9,082 bases of DNA from Planctomycetota bacterium (lineage in GTDB: Bacteria > Planctomycetota > UBA1135 > UBA2386), in NCBI GenBank assembly GCA_020425885.1, contig JAGQRA010000690.1:1-9082 (forward strand), in the 5' to 3' direction. The notes under the pieces are model-generated. The model ran no database searches and was not told where the DNA came from. It worked only from the letters and a program-made list of their open reading frames with translations. The translations under genes were made by a program, and so were the position numbers. This document shows, piece by piece, positions 1 to 6,404 of the stretch. Each line of letters begins with the position of its first letter. Position 1 is the first letter of the stretch.

Positions 1-434
1 AGATCGCGCTTGTTGTATTGGATGACGTGCGGCAGCTCGCGGATGTCCTTGCCGTACTCGGCGAGGTTCTCGATGAGGTTCGAGTAGGACTCGATGTTCT
101 CGTCGACCTTGTCGGGGTCCGAGTCGGCGACGAAGATGACCCCGTCGACGCCCTGCAGGACCAGCTTGCGCGTCGAGTTGTAGTAGACCTGACCGGGAAC
201 GGTGTAGAGCTGGAACTTGGTTCTCATGCCCGCCACGTTGCCGAGGTCGAGTGGCATGAAGTCGAAGAACAGCGTGCGGTCGCCGTCGGTCGAGATCGAC
301 GTCAGCTCGCCCTTGTTCTCTTCGGGCGCTTTCTGATGGACGATCTCGAGGTTGGTGGTCTTGCCACTCATACCAGGACCGTAGAAGACGACCTTGCAGT
401 TGACTTCCTTGAGAGCGAAGTTGATCTGAACCAT
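1..434 (-). CDS. mglA: MglA-type small Ras-like GTPase (C-terminus cut by window start)
   Basis: Translating the complement from the ATG at 432-434 gives 144 residues that run off the window; the usual length is about 195, so the C-terminal quarter is missing. The protein is a cytoplasmic GTP switch of the MglA family, which in Myxococcus sets the front-rear polarity of motility complexes and whose nucleotide state is controlled by the roadblock protein MglB. Visible motifs are the P-loop GPGMSGKTT (residues 19-27), a switch I region with DRTLFFDF (52-59), the family-specific TVPGQ (78-82) replacing the DxxG of ordinary Ras proteins, and the guanine-specificity motif NKRD (141-144). From memory of the Myxococcus sequence, the positions known to matter there (G21, T26, arginine finger R53, Q82, N141) fall at the same numbers here, so an active GTPase is expected. 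No Shine-Dalgarno precedes the ATG. The gene lies downstream of two roadblock genes on the same strand, after a 258-nt gap with strong inverted repeats, so it may be transcribed separately. What it polarises in this organism cannot be seen. Confidence 0.93.
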   Translation of the reverse strand, partial: MVQINFALKEVNCKVVFYGPGMSGKTTNLEIVHQKAPEENKGELTSISTDGDRTLFFDFMPLDLGNVAGMRTKFQLYTVPGQVYYNSTRKLVLQGVDGVIFVADSDPDKVDENIESYSNLIENLAEYGKDIRELPHVIQYNKRD

Positions 435-497
435 GGTTGCAGCCGCTGTGTGAACGGAATGTGCGACGCGACAGCTCCAGTCCGTCGCTGCACCTAC

Positions 498-541
498 ATC
501 GACTGGCCTCGAACGCGGGCTTGAGCCCGCCGACAGTCGAT
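498..541. repeat. Long bulged inverted repeat upstream of mglA
   Basis: Arms ATCGACTG (498-505) and CAGTCGAT (534-541) pair over 8 bp. TCG (509-511) pairs with CGA (531-533), and GCGGGC (515-520) with GCCCGC (525-530) around a TTGA loop. This makes 17 base pairs with two 3-nt bulges on one side. It lies between the roadblock gene and mglA, 64 nt before the mglA ATG. No T-run follows on either strand, so a classical intrinsic terminator is not supported. It could be a leader or processing hairpin, or a site limiting read-through from the upstream operon. Confidence 0.6.
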
Positions 542-542
542 C

Positions 543-557
543 GTCCCGGACCGGGAC
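543..557. repeat. 15-bp perfect palindrome GTCCCGG-A-CCGGGAC
   Basis: A perfect inverted repeat with a single central base sits 1 nt beyond the bulged hairpin at 498-541 and about 110 nt upstream of the mglA start. As RNA it would fold into a 6-bp stem with a 3-nt loop. As DNA it has the form of an operator for a dimeric regulator. There is no T-run after it. Only the symmetry is seen; any function is inference. Confidence 0.5.
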
Positions 558-692
558 CATGATCACATTCGCGGCAAGGCTGCTGCGTCCCTCGACGGTG
601 GCCTCACCGCGCGCCGCTCGAGGCCAGCCAGGTCGGCGAACCGCCGCGAGTCGTCGACCGCACCGGCATTCCGCCGCGAGGCGAGGTGTGGC

Positions 693-1052
693 TCAGTCGA
701 TCCGGGACGTGTTCCGGATGCGGAGCGCCGCGGTCTTGACGCTGGCACGCACCGACGCCATGTCGGCGAACTGGTCGAAGACCACGACCAGGTAGGCGTC
801 CCGCAGCGCGCTCAGGATCACCTTGCCGTGTGTCGCATGCAGCAGGAACTGCGAGCACTCGCCGAACCCACCCTCGCGCAGGCTCTTGTTGGTCGTCATC
901 AACAGGTAGGAGGCCAGCCCGGCGATCACGTCGCTGCGGAAGCGCTCGTCGAGCACCTCGGCGGCGACCAGGCCGTCGAGCGTGACGACGGACGCGACCT
1001 TGATACCGGGAGTCGAGTGCAGCTGCTCGAGCGTCTCTTGTATGGCGTTCAC
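693..1052 (-). CDS. Roadblock/LC7 domain protein (MglB-like)
   Basis: A 119-residue protein starting with GTG at 1050-1052. This start is chosen because a perfect AGGAGG lies 6 nt upstream (1059-1064) and because the GTG overlaps the TGA of the preceding gene (GTGA); the reading frame is open further upstream but without support. The whole protein is one roadblock/LC7 domain: a first strand and turn with VASVVTLDGLVAAEVL (19-34), a helix with AGLASYLLMTT (44-54), then paired strands CSQFLLHATHGKVILSALRD (66-85) and AYLVVVFD (86-93), ending in a C-terminal helix. Proteins of this family bind small GTPases; MglB is the GTPase-activating partner of MglA. With an mglA homologue next on the same strand, a role as its partner or GAP is the natural inference. 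The 4-nt overlap implies translational coupling and roughly stoichiometric synthesis with the TPR-roadblock protein upstream. The fold is clear; GAP activity is not shown. Confidence 0.85.
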   Translation of the reverse strand: MNAIQETLEQLHSTPGIKVASVVTLDGLVAAEVLDERFRSDVIAGLASYLLMTTNKSLREGGFGECSQFLLHATHGKVILSALRDAYLVVVFDQFADMASVRASVKTAALRIRNTSRID

Positions 1053-2149
1053 GCCTTTCCTCCTGGCGCGCACAGCGAGCCGGCAACGATCTCCTGCAGC
1101 TCGGCCAACACCAAGTCGAGGTCGGTGCCCTGGTCGCACTGCACGCCGGCCAATGCGTCGCCGTAGACGCAGACACAGACGTGGCCGAAATCACCATCGA
1201 TGACGCTCTTGCAGGCGTTGCCGATGTCCATGCGGCGACCGAAGCGGTGCGCCGCCTTGGCGACGACACGGACGACGCGCAGGAACGGGTCACGGCCGTC
1301 GCGGATCGCCCCCTTGATCAGCGCGCGCGACCCCTTGATGTAGGTCGCCTTGATGACGCCCTTGATCTGGGCCACCGCACCGAGGCCGTCGCGGATGCGG
1401 GCCAACGCCTCGCCAGGATCCGCCGCCGCGGCTGCGGCATGAGATGGATAGAGCAGCCCGCCGCGCTCCTCGACCTCGCCGAGCAGGCGGTCGACGTCAC
1501 CGCCACGATCGCCGAGCCCCTTGACGTAGCTCAGCAAGGCCTCGACCTCAGGATCGGGCTTGAGCGCGTCCCGCAGCGCCTCGAGGTGCTGCATCGATTG
1601 GCTGACCGCACCGACGCGGTAGAGGACCTCGCCGAGCAGGCGGCGCGCCTGCGGATCCGAGCCGTTCATGCGCACGGCGCGGTCCAGGCAGCGCACGGCC
1701 TCGAGCCCTTCGCGGGCAGCGAGGTCGCGGTAGAACCCGAGCAATCGGGCCTGGCCGAGGACCAGCCAGGCGTCGGCATCGTCGGGGAACCGCATGCTCC
1801 ATTCCTGACAGGTGGCGTTCAGCGCCGCGGTCTCGCCGAGGTCCATCAGCAGTTCAGCCAGCTCGCGGTAGGCCTTGGGGCTCGGCGCGCGCAGCACCCT
1901 GACCTTCAGCTCGGAGACGCGCTGCTTGCCGAGCCCGCGGCGGGCACACTCCAGCAGCTTCTGCATCTCGCCGGACTTGGGGAACAGCGCCAGCCCGTCC
2001 TCGGCCACGCGCACCGCCTTGTCGTGGCAATCGAGGTTGATGTAGACCTGGCCCAGATCCACGAAGGTCGTCGGCGATGGCTCCTCGCGAACGCGCTCCT
2101 CGAGCAGCTTGAGCTCCTTCCAGACCTTCATTCGTTGGATCAGGTTCAT
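1049..2149 (-). CDS. TPR protein with C-terminal roadblock-like domain
   Basis: A 366-residue soluble protein with no signal peptide or membrane span. Residues 1-210 are helical TPR-like repeats: TFVDLGQVYINLDCHDKAVRVAEDGLALFP (28-57), KAYRELAELLMDLGE (92-106), DADAWLVLGQARLLG (124-138), EAVRCLDRAVRMNGSDPQA (150-168) and LLGEVLYRVGAVSQSMQHLE (171-190). An Ala-rich linker (237-248) follows. Residues 255-360 look like a divergent roadblock/LC7 domain: strand IKGVIKATYIKGSRALIKGA (262-281), helix FLRVVRVVAKAAHRFG (289-304), strands CKSVIDGDFGHVCVCVYGDAL (312-332) and a final helix. This assignment rests on the pattern of secondary structure and on the adjacent true roadblock gene. The start ATG lies 14 nt after the DUF4388 gene, with GGAG 4 nt upstream, so the two are co-transcribed. 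A likely role is an adaptor that brings the roadblock/GTPase pair to a partner through its TPRs, possibly by heterodimerising with the product at 693-1052. Confidence 0.75.
   Translation of the reverse strand: MNLIQRMKVWKELKLLEERVREEPSPTTFVDLGQVYINLDCHDKAVRVAEDGLALFPKSGEMQKLLECARRGLGKQRVSELKVRVLRAPSPKAYRELAELLMDLGETAALNATCQEWSMRFPDDADAWLVLGQARLLGFYRDLAAREGLEAVRCLDRAVRMNGSDPQARRLLGEVLYRVGAVSQSMQHLEALRDALKPDPEVEALLSYVKGLGDRGGDVDRLLGEVEERGGLLYPSHAAAAAADPGEALARIRDGLGAVAQIKGVIKATYIKGSRALIKGAIRDGRDPFLRVVRVVAKAAHRFGRRMDIGNACKSVIDGDFGHVCVCVYGDALAGVQCDQGTDLDLVLAELQEIVAGSLCAPGGKA
1059..1064 (-). promoter_or_regulatory. Perfect Shine-Dalgarno AGGAGG inside the upstream gene
   Basis: AGGAGG with a 6-nt spacer decides the GTG start at 1052. 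It lies within the last codons (Gly-Gly-Lys-Ala) of the TPR-roadblock gene, so ribosomes finishing that gene are placed to re-initiate. It contrasts with the poor Shine-Dalgarno context of mglA, the DUF4388 gene and gcvT. Confidence 0.85.
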
Positions 2150-2153
2150 CGGT

Positions 2154-2157
2154 CTCC
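2154..2157 (-). promoter_or_regulatory. Short Shine-Dalgarno (GGAG) for the TPR-roadblock gene
   Basis: GGAG sits 4 nt before the ATG at 2149, inside the 14-nt gap after the TGA (2164-2166) of the preceding gene. It supports this start and operon-internal translation. Confidence 0.6.
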
Positions 2158-2163
2158 GGTTGA

Positions 2164-5100
2164 TCAGCGAAAGACGACGACCGAATCGTCGGTGGCCGCA
2201 AAGGCGGCGGTGCGCTCGTCACAGCCGAACGTGCGCGGATGGACGCCATCGGCGGCGAACTCCCAGAGCACGGCCCGACTCGCCACGTCGATGGCCTGCA
2301 GCACGTCGCGCGCCGGCAGGTTGCGCAGCTTCGGTCGCCGCAATCGCAAGTAGGCGCGCGGGCCGCGAACCTCGAGGCCGGTTTGGGCGTCGCCATCGAG
2401 CTCGGTCCTGCCGAGCTCACTGCCGTCGTGACGCGACCAGAAGACCAGGCGATCGCCGACGACGGCGCAGATGCTGTCGGCGCCGAGCGCGAGCATTCCG
2501 TCCGCCACCGACCTGCCGGCGTGGATGTCCCACAGCACACGACCGGTCCTCCGATCGACGGCCCTGATGTCGCCGTTGACACAGCCGAACACCATCATCG
2601 GGCCGTCGTTGAGCACCCGGGTGGACAGCCCGGCACCGCTGCGCAATACCCCCTCCGGCTTGCCGTCGGCGGCATCGACGATGAAGACCCGGCCATCGAC
2701 CGTGCCGATGACCAGCTGCCGGCGATGCAACGTCGGCGGCCCCGATGGCGCGCTGCCGAGCGCCAACGACCACAGGTGCGCGCCGGTGTCCTGCTCCCAG
2801 CAGTGCAGCACCGACTCGCCGTCGACGATGGTCAGCCGACCGCCGTCGGCAAGCAGCTCGGTGGCGGCGCCATTCGGCAGCGGCACCGGCCATCCCTTGG
2901 CCGCGCCGCCGGTCGCCAGCTCGAAGCACTCGATCGTGTTCTCGTTGCTGACGAAGAAGGCGCGACCGCCCTGCAGATGCGGGGTCGAGGCGACGGCTCT
3001 GAGGCCTTCGAGCTCGACCACGCGCAGCGCCGAACCGTCGACCCGAGCGATGCCGAGACGGCCGCCGCGGATGCCGGCCGCGAGCCAGCCTTCGCCGACG
3101 CCGATGCCGGTCTGCAGCTTCGCGCCGAAGTCGATCCGATTCGCCGGCACGACCGCCAACACCAGATCCAGTACGGACTGCTCGCGCGGAACGAACGTCA
3201 GCGAACCCGGCTCGAAGCCTTCCAGCTCGGTCACGATCTCGAAATCGGCGGCGGCCTCGGCACAGAGGATGACGGTCGGGGTCACCAGGGCCTGCGCACG
3301 ACCATCGACGACCTTCTCGAGCAGCTTGCCGTCGTGCAGCAGCCGCGCCCCGGCGGGCCGCGTACGGACCATCACGGGCACGGCAACCCGCGCCGCGGCC
3401 GCGGTGTTCTCGTAGTCCGATTTGAGCTCGAGCGCGGTGCGGCGCACCTTGTCCCAATCCTGCGCGGCCGCGGCGGCATCGTATTCCTGCGCCAGACGGT
3501 CGGCCGCCGCGAGGTAGTCCCGCATCCGCTGCCAGCTGTGCTCGACCTGTTGTTCGAGCGCCCACTCGACATCGGGCTGGGCGCCGGCGACCGCGATGAG
3601 CTCGCGGACATGCTCCAGCATCTCGAGCGACTGCTCGGGCTTGCCCTCGAGGAACAGGGCGCGATGTTGCTCCCATTCCCGCCGGTAGTTGGTCCGGATC
3701 CGTTGCAGCTCGCGTTCCTGGACCGCCCGCTCCGTCGCGCGCCGAGCCTCGAAGCGCTGCCGTGCGGCCTCGATCTGCTGCAGCTCCGCCTCCGCCGCCG
3801 CCACCGAGGTCGTCAACGGGTACTTGCGCAGGAACTCGGTGTACGCCATCGCCGCGCCGGCGAAGTCGTCATGTTCGAGCAGCTCGGCGACGTTGATCAG
3901 GGCGAGGTCCGTCTCGGCCCGCTCGTCATAGAACCAGTAGAAGGTGCCGACTCCGACCAGCAGACAGAACAGCGTGCCGAGCACGCCGAGCAGGCGGCTG
4001 CGGCGACGACTGCGCTCGTCATGCTCGTAGAGACCGCGGACACGCTCCGAGATGTCGGCGCGCCCGCGATCCATGAGCAGGATCTTCTGCAGGTAGCCGA
4101 CCGCCTCCAGCGGATGGCCGAGATCGACCAGATCGTCGGCGATCGACTCGTAGAGCTCCGCGACCCGCTGCTGATCGCCGGCCTTGAGATGGACGCTGAC
4201 CAGCGCCTTCTTCAGCTCGATGTCGGTCGGGGCCACATGCAGCAGCAGCTCGAGCATTCGCCGCACCCGCTCGACGTCGCCGAACTCCAGCAGCAGCTCG
4301 ACGACCTCCTTGCCTTCCTGCATGGGATCGAAATCAGGCAGCTCGAACTGCGCATCGACGGTCAGTTCGACCAGGCGCTCACGAACCCCCAGGGCGCTGG
4401 GCAGCATGCGCGAGACCTCGAGCAGCTGAGCCGCGGCGCCGGCGAGATCGCCCTGCGCGGCGAGCAGTTCGGCGCCGGCCTCGATATGGCGAGCCGCGTC
4501 GGCGTAGCGTTCGCTGGCCCGGTATGCCCCGGCCGCCAGCGAATGCACGCCGGGCAGGCCGACGCCGAGCGATGCGGCCCGTTCGAAGAGGTTGATGGCA
4601 TCGACCAGACGATCCTCGCTCTCGCACTCGACGGCGAGGTCGACCAGCTCGTCGTCCGCCAGGGGAGCGATGGCGCCGGCGTCGAGCAGCTGGGCCACGG
4701 CCTTGCAGGCCTGGAAGCTCTGCAGTCCGGTCAGATCGATCAGGCGCTGGACGCTGCGGCGCCCGTCGAGCAGCTCGAACAGGGCCGCGCCCTCGTCGCC
4801 GAAGTCGGCGACGTCGATCGACTCGACGGCGGCGACGAAGAACATGTCGTTCGAAGGGACACGCTCGACGATGTAGGCCCACTCGTCGATGCGACGCGCG
4901 GCCTCCATGACGATGCTGTCGCAATGGAAGAAGAACCGGTCATCGGTGTGGCCGTCGAAGCCCTCGATCTGATCGGCCCCCTCGTAGAACTCGAACCGCG
5001 CCTCGCGGCAGAAGAACAGGTCGTAGATCTCCTCCTCGAGTTCGGCGCGGTACTGCTCCTCGAGTTCGATCGGCTCCAGGTAGCCGCCGGCGAGCAGGCC

Positions 5101-5370
5101 ATCGGTCAGCTCCTGACCGGTACGTGCGGCGTGGTCACGCACGTCCTCGAGCGCATCCTCGTCCAGGCGGCGGCTGCGGACGAAGCTCGCGACCACCCGT
5201 TCGAGCACGGCATGAACGTTGTGATGAACGGTGACGCCACGATGATCGAAGGCGAGAACCTTCCACGACTTTCGTGACTGGATGCTCAGCAGGCCGACCT
5301 TCTGGTTGAGGGCCAGCATCTGGAACACCTGGGCAAGGTCGACGCTTGCGAGATCCCCTCTGAGTGCCAT
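2164..5370 (-). CDS. Transmembrane DUF4388/TPR/PQQ-like beta-propeller protein
   Basis: A 1068-residue protein. Residues 1-130 match the DUF4388 (PatA N-terminal-like) family, opening with the typical GDLASVDLAQVFQMLALNQKVGLLSI and continuing to an acidic ELEEEIYDLFF segment. A winged-helix-like stretch follows (190-240). Residues 245-450 are TPR-like helices. RSRRRSR (453-459) then one hydrophobic span (460-481) put the N-terminal half in the cytoplasm by the positive-inside rule. Beyond the membrane come more TPR-like helices (485-520), a charged coiled coil (525-575), helices to about 660, a PEGA-like beta domain (664-742, with VRTRPAGARLLHDGKLL), and a beta-propeller (about 745-1068). The propeller has PQQ-like blade ends such as GRVFIVDAADGKPEG, GDIRAVDRRTGRVLW and SVLHCWEQDTGAHLW. 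DUF4388 proteins are associated with signalling and GTPase regulators; propellers of this kind usually bind ligands, proteins or cell-wall components. As first gene of the operon leading to two roadblock genes, it is inferred to be the membrane sensor or anchor. No catalytic residues are recognised. No Shine-Dalgarno precedes the ATG. Confidence 0.85.
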   Translation of the reverse strand: MALRGDLASVDLAQVFQMLALNQKVGLLSIQSRKSWKVLAFDHRGVTVHHNVHAVLERVVASFVRSRRLDEDALEDVRDHAARTGQELTDGLLAGGYLEPIELEEQYRAELEEEIYDLFFCREARFEFYEGADQIEGFDGHTDDRFFFHCDSIVMEAARRIDEWAYIVERVPSNDMFFVAAVESIDVADFGDEGAALFELLDGRRSVQRLIDLTGLQSFQACKAVAQLLDAGAIAPLADDELVDLAVECESEDRLVDAINLFERAASLGVGLPGVHSLAAGAYRASERYADAARHIEAGAELLAAQGDLAGAAAQLLEVSRMLPSALGVRERLVELTVDAQFELPDFDPMQEGKEVVELLLEFGDVERVRRMLELLLHVAPTDIELKKALVSVHLKAGDQQRVAELYESIADDLVDLGHPLEAVGYLQKILLMDRGRADISERVRGLYEHDERSRRRSRLLGVLGTLFCLLVGVGTFYWFYDERAETDLALINVAELLEHDDFAGAAMAYTEFLRKYPLTTSVAAAEAELQQIEAARQRFEARRATERAVQERELQRIRTNYRREWEQHRALFLEGKPEQSLEMLEHVRELIAVAGAQPDVEWALEQQVEHSWQRMRDYLAAADRLAQEYDAAAAAQDWDKVRRTALELKSDYENTAAAARVAVPVMVRTRPAGARLLHDGKLLEKVVDGRAQALVTPTVILCAEAAADFEIVTELEGFEPGSLTFVPREQSVLDLVLAVVPANRIDFGAKLQTGIGVGEGWLAAGIRGGRLGIARVDGSALRVVELEGLRAVASTPHLQGGRAFFVSNENTIECFELATGGAAKGWPVPLPNGAATELLADGGRLTIVDGESVLHCWEQDTGAHLWSLALGSAPSGPPTLHRRQLVIGTVDGRVFIVDAADGKPEGVLRSGAGLSTRVLNDGPMMVFGCVNGDIRAVDRRTGRVLWDIHAGRSVADGMLALGADSICAVVGDRLVFWSRHDGSELGRTELDGDAQTGLEVRGPRAYLRLRRPKLRNLPARDVLQAIDVASRAVLWEFAADGVHPRTFGCDERTAAFAATDDSVVVFR

Positions 5371-5416
5371 GTAGTCTTGGTCGGCCCGATGCCGAATCGA
5401 TGGCTCTATCGACTAC
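5371..5416 (-). promoter_or_regulatory. Potential structured leader abutting the DUF4388 start codon
   Basis: Read on the minus strand, GTAGTC (5411-5416) pairs with GACTAC (5371-5376), which directly touches the ATG. Inside lie TCGGC/GCCGA (5381-5385 with 5391-5395) around a 5-nt loop, and ATC/GAT pairing around 5397-5410. The result would be a branched stem holding the start codon at its base. No Shine-Dalgarno is present. The complementarity is visible; its use as a translational control element is inference, and short stems in GC-rich DNA can arise by chance. Confidence 0.35.
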
Positions 5417-5652
5417 GCCGGCCCTGCCGTTGAGCAATTGACCGAAAGCCTCACCCCATCGCCGCCGGCCGCCCGACCCCAGGGCGGATCACGGCTGGCG
5501 ACACGCGCCGACGAACGCCCCGGGCTGGCGGCGGCGGCCGACGATGCCGCGAACAGGGCCCCGCTTGCCGCTGCCATGGTTCCCATGACAACGCGGCATC
5601 GCCGCCGTCCGGCGCACCGCACCACGGACGTCGATCGCACCGCATGCGCGCC

Positions 5653-5681
5653 TTGTGCGCGGCGCGCGCGCACCGTACTCT
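5653..5681 (+). promoter_or_regulatory. Sigma70-type promoter candidate, leaderless geometry
   Basis: TTGTGC (5653-5658) and TACTCT (5676-5681) are separated by exactly 17 nt. Only 9 nt lie between the -10 element and the ATG at 5691, and there is no Shine-Dalgarno. Transcription would therefore begin at or within a few bases of the start codon, giving a leaderless mRNA. The -10 fits the TAnnnT pattern known for leaderless genes in GC-rich bacteria. The spacer is almost pure alternating CG. Confidence 0.55.
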
Positions 5682-5690
5682 CTCGCCCCC

Positions 5691-6377
5691 ATGGTTTCGG
5701 CAGTTCGATTGTTGCCCGCGGTCCTGGCCCGCTGCCACTCGGTGTGCGGCTGGATCGCCTTCCGGCTCGGCCTCCGCAGCCGGGCACGGCGGCACTTCGA
5801 GCATGTCCTCCGTCTCCGTGGCGACGACTTCTCGGCCTACGTCCACCTCGGCCGAATCGCCTACGACGCCGGCGACTACGCCGGTTGGCGGCGGGAGTTC
5901 GAGCACGCTCGCCGGGCTCATCCAGGTCGCTTCGCCAGGCTCAGGCATCCGTTCGAGCTGTTCGAGCCGCGTCTTGCCGGCACCAGTTTCGACGATGCCG
6001 GTGAACGCGCGACCTGGCAGTCGATGCGCCCGTTCAACACCGGCACCAGGCAGCGCATCGGCGGTCCACGCCAGGACTCGACGCGGCGCGATCTCGGCGG
6101 CCGTGATATCGGCAGGCATGATCTCGCGGACGACGAGATCGGCACGGATGAGCCGCCTGCCGGCATCGAGGGACTCGAGGACGGTATCGGCGCCGGCTCG
6201 TTGTTCGATGTGGCGCGGCACGAGTCGGAGGCGATGAGCCCACTCGACGATTCCGCCGACCGCGACGATTGCCGCAACGAGGACGAGCGGAGCCGCCTGC
6301 GACACATGGGCCCGATCCATCGCACGGAGTGGATGACCTGCGACTTCGACGAGTTGGCACGCCGTCTCACCAGCTGA
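5691..6377 (+). CDS. Small TPR-containing protein of unknown function
   Basis: A 228-residue soluble protein. The ATG at 5691 is chosen over the in-frame one at 5655 because the promoter candidate ends 9 nt before it and the 5655 start would sit on the -35 element. Residues 28-80 form one to two TPR-like helix pairs (RARRHFEHVLRLRGDDFSAY, then VHLGRIAYDAGDYAGWRREFEHARRAHP), followed by a compact FARLRHPFELFEPRL (81-95). Residues 115-190 are polar, acidic and Gly/Arg-rich, probably disordered. The end (197-228) returns to an ordered-looking helix with DERSRLRHMGPI and DFDELARRL, suggesting a short conserved C-terminal motif joined by a linker. Over the low-complexity part third positions remain more GC-rich than first positions on this strand, supporting this frame over its antisense. 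The antiporter follows 57 nt downstream. No enzymatic motif is visible; a protein-interaction role is the most that can be inferred. Confidence 0.68.
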   Translation: MVSAVRLLPAVLARCHSVCGWIAFRLGLRSRARRHFEHVLRLRGDDFSAYVHLGRIAYDAGDYAGWRREFEHARRAHPGRFARLRHPFELFEPRLAGTSFDDAGERATWQSMRPFNTGTRQRIGGPRQDSTRRDLGGRDIGRHDLADDEIGTDEPPAGIEGLEDGIGAGSLFDVARHESEAMSPLDDSADRDDCRNEDERSRLRHMGPIHRTEWMTCDFDELARRLTS

Positions 6378-6404
6378 TCCATTCGGCTGACTGATCCACT
6401 CGGC
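6374..6404. repeat. Short imperfect direct repeat at the end of the TPR gene
   Basis: CTGATCCATTCGGC (6374-6387) and CTGATCCACTCGGC (6391-6404) differ at one base and are spaced 17 nt start to start. The first copy includes the stop codon of the TPR gene. It could be a small tandem duplication; no function is apparent. Confidence 0.5.

Larger units (their letters stand above)
5371..5690. other. 320-nt divergent intergenic region
   Basis: This region separates the leftward DUF4388 operon from the rightward TPR gene. It contains the stem structure at 5371-5416 and the promoter candidate at 5653-5681. It also has a 12-nt alternating purine-pyrimidine GC tract (5662-5673) and the small palindrome CGCATGCG (5641-5648). 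No promoter with a convincing TTGnnn/TAnnnT pair was found for the leftward operon. No convincing gene was found: the open frames crossing it are rich in Arg, Ala, Pro and Ser and lack initiation signals. Confidence 0.6.

Noticed and set aside
498..557. Intrinsic terminator between the roadblock gene and mglA
   Set aside because: Strong hairpins are present, but no T-run follows on either strand, so they are listed as inverted repeats only.
559..795. A 78-codon plus-strand frame covering the intergenic region and the end of the roadblock gene
   Set aside because: The product is Arg/Ala/Ser-rich without structure, overlaps the roadblock coding region in antisense, and has no supported start.
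1053..1139. Longer roadblock protein starting at 1139
   Set aside because: The extra 29 residues are an Arg-rich translation of the upstream gene in another frame; the GTG at 1052 has a perfect Shine-Dalgarno and the domain begins right after it.
2239..5277. A 1012-codon open frame on the plus strand opposite the DUF4388/propeller gene
   Set aside because: The minus-strand product has clear domains and a membrane span; the plus-strand product has none and only mirrors its codons.
5413..5586. A 57-codon minus-strand frame just upstream of the DUF4388 gene, with an Ala-rich signal-peptide-like start
   Set aside because: Ala/Ser runs are common by chance in this GC-rich sequence. There is no Shine-Dalgarno or promoter, and the part after the supposed signal has no recognisable fold. 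Conservation in relatives could revive it.
5655..5690. Earlier in-frame ATG for the TPR gene at 5655
   Set aside because: It falls inside the -35 element of the promoter candidate and adds 12 residues with no family-like pattern; 5691 fits better.
5930..6327. Minus-strand reading opposite the C-terminal half of the TPR gene, with a hydrophobic segment (APLVLVAAIVAVGG) that looks like a membrane anchor
   Set aside because: It is codon-exact antisense, where GAC, GAG, GAT and CGC on the plus strand become Val, Leu, Ile and Ala codons. The hydrophobic run is therefore an expected mirror of the acidic/Arg-rich linker. No initiation signal was found.
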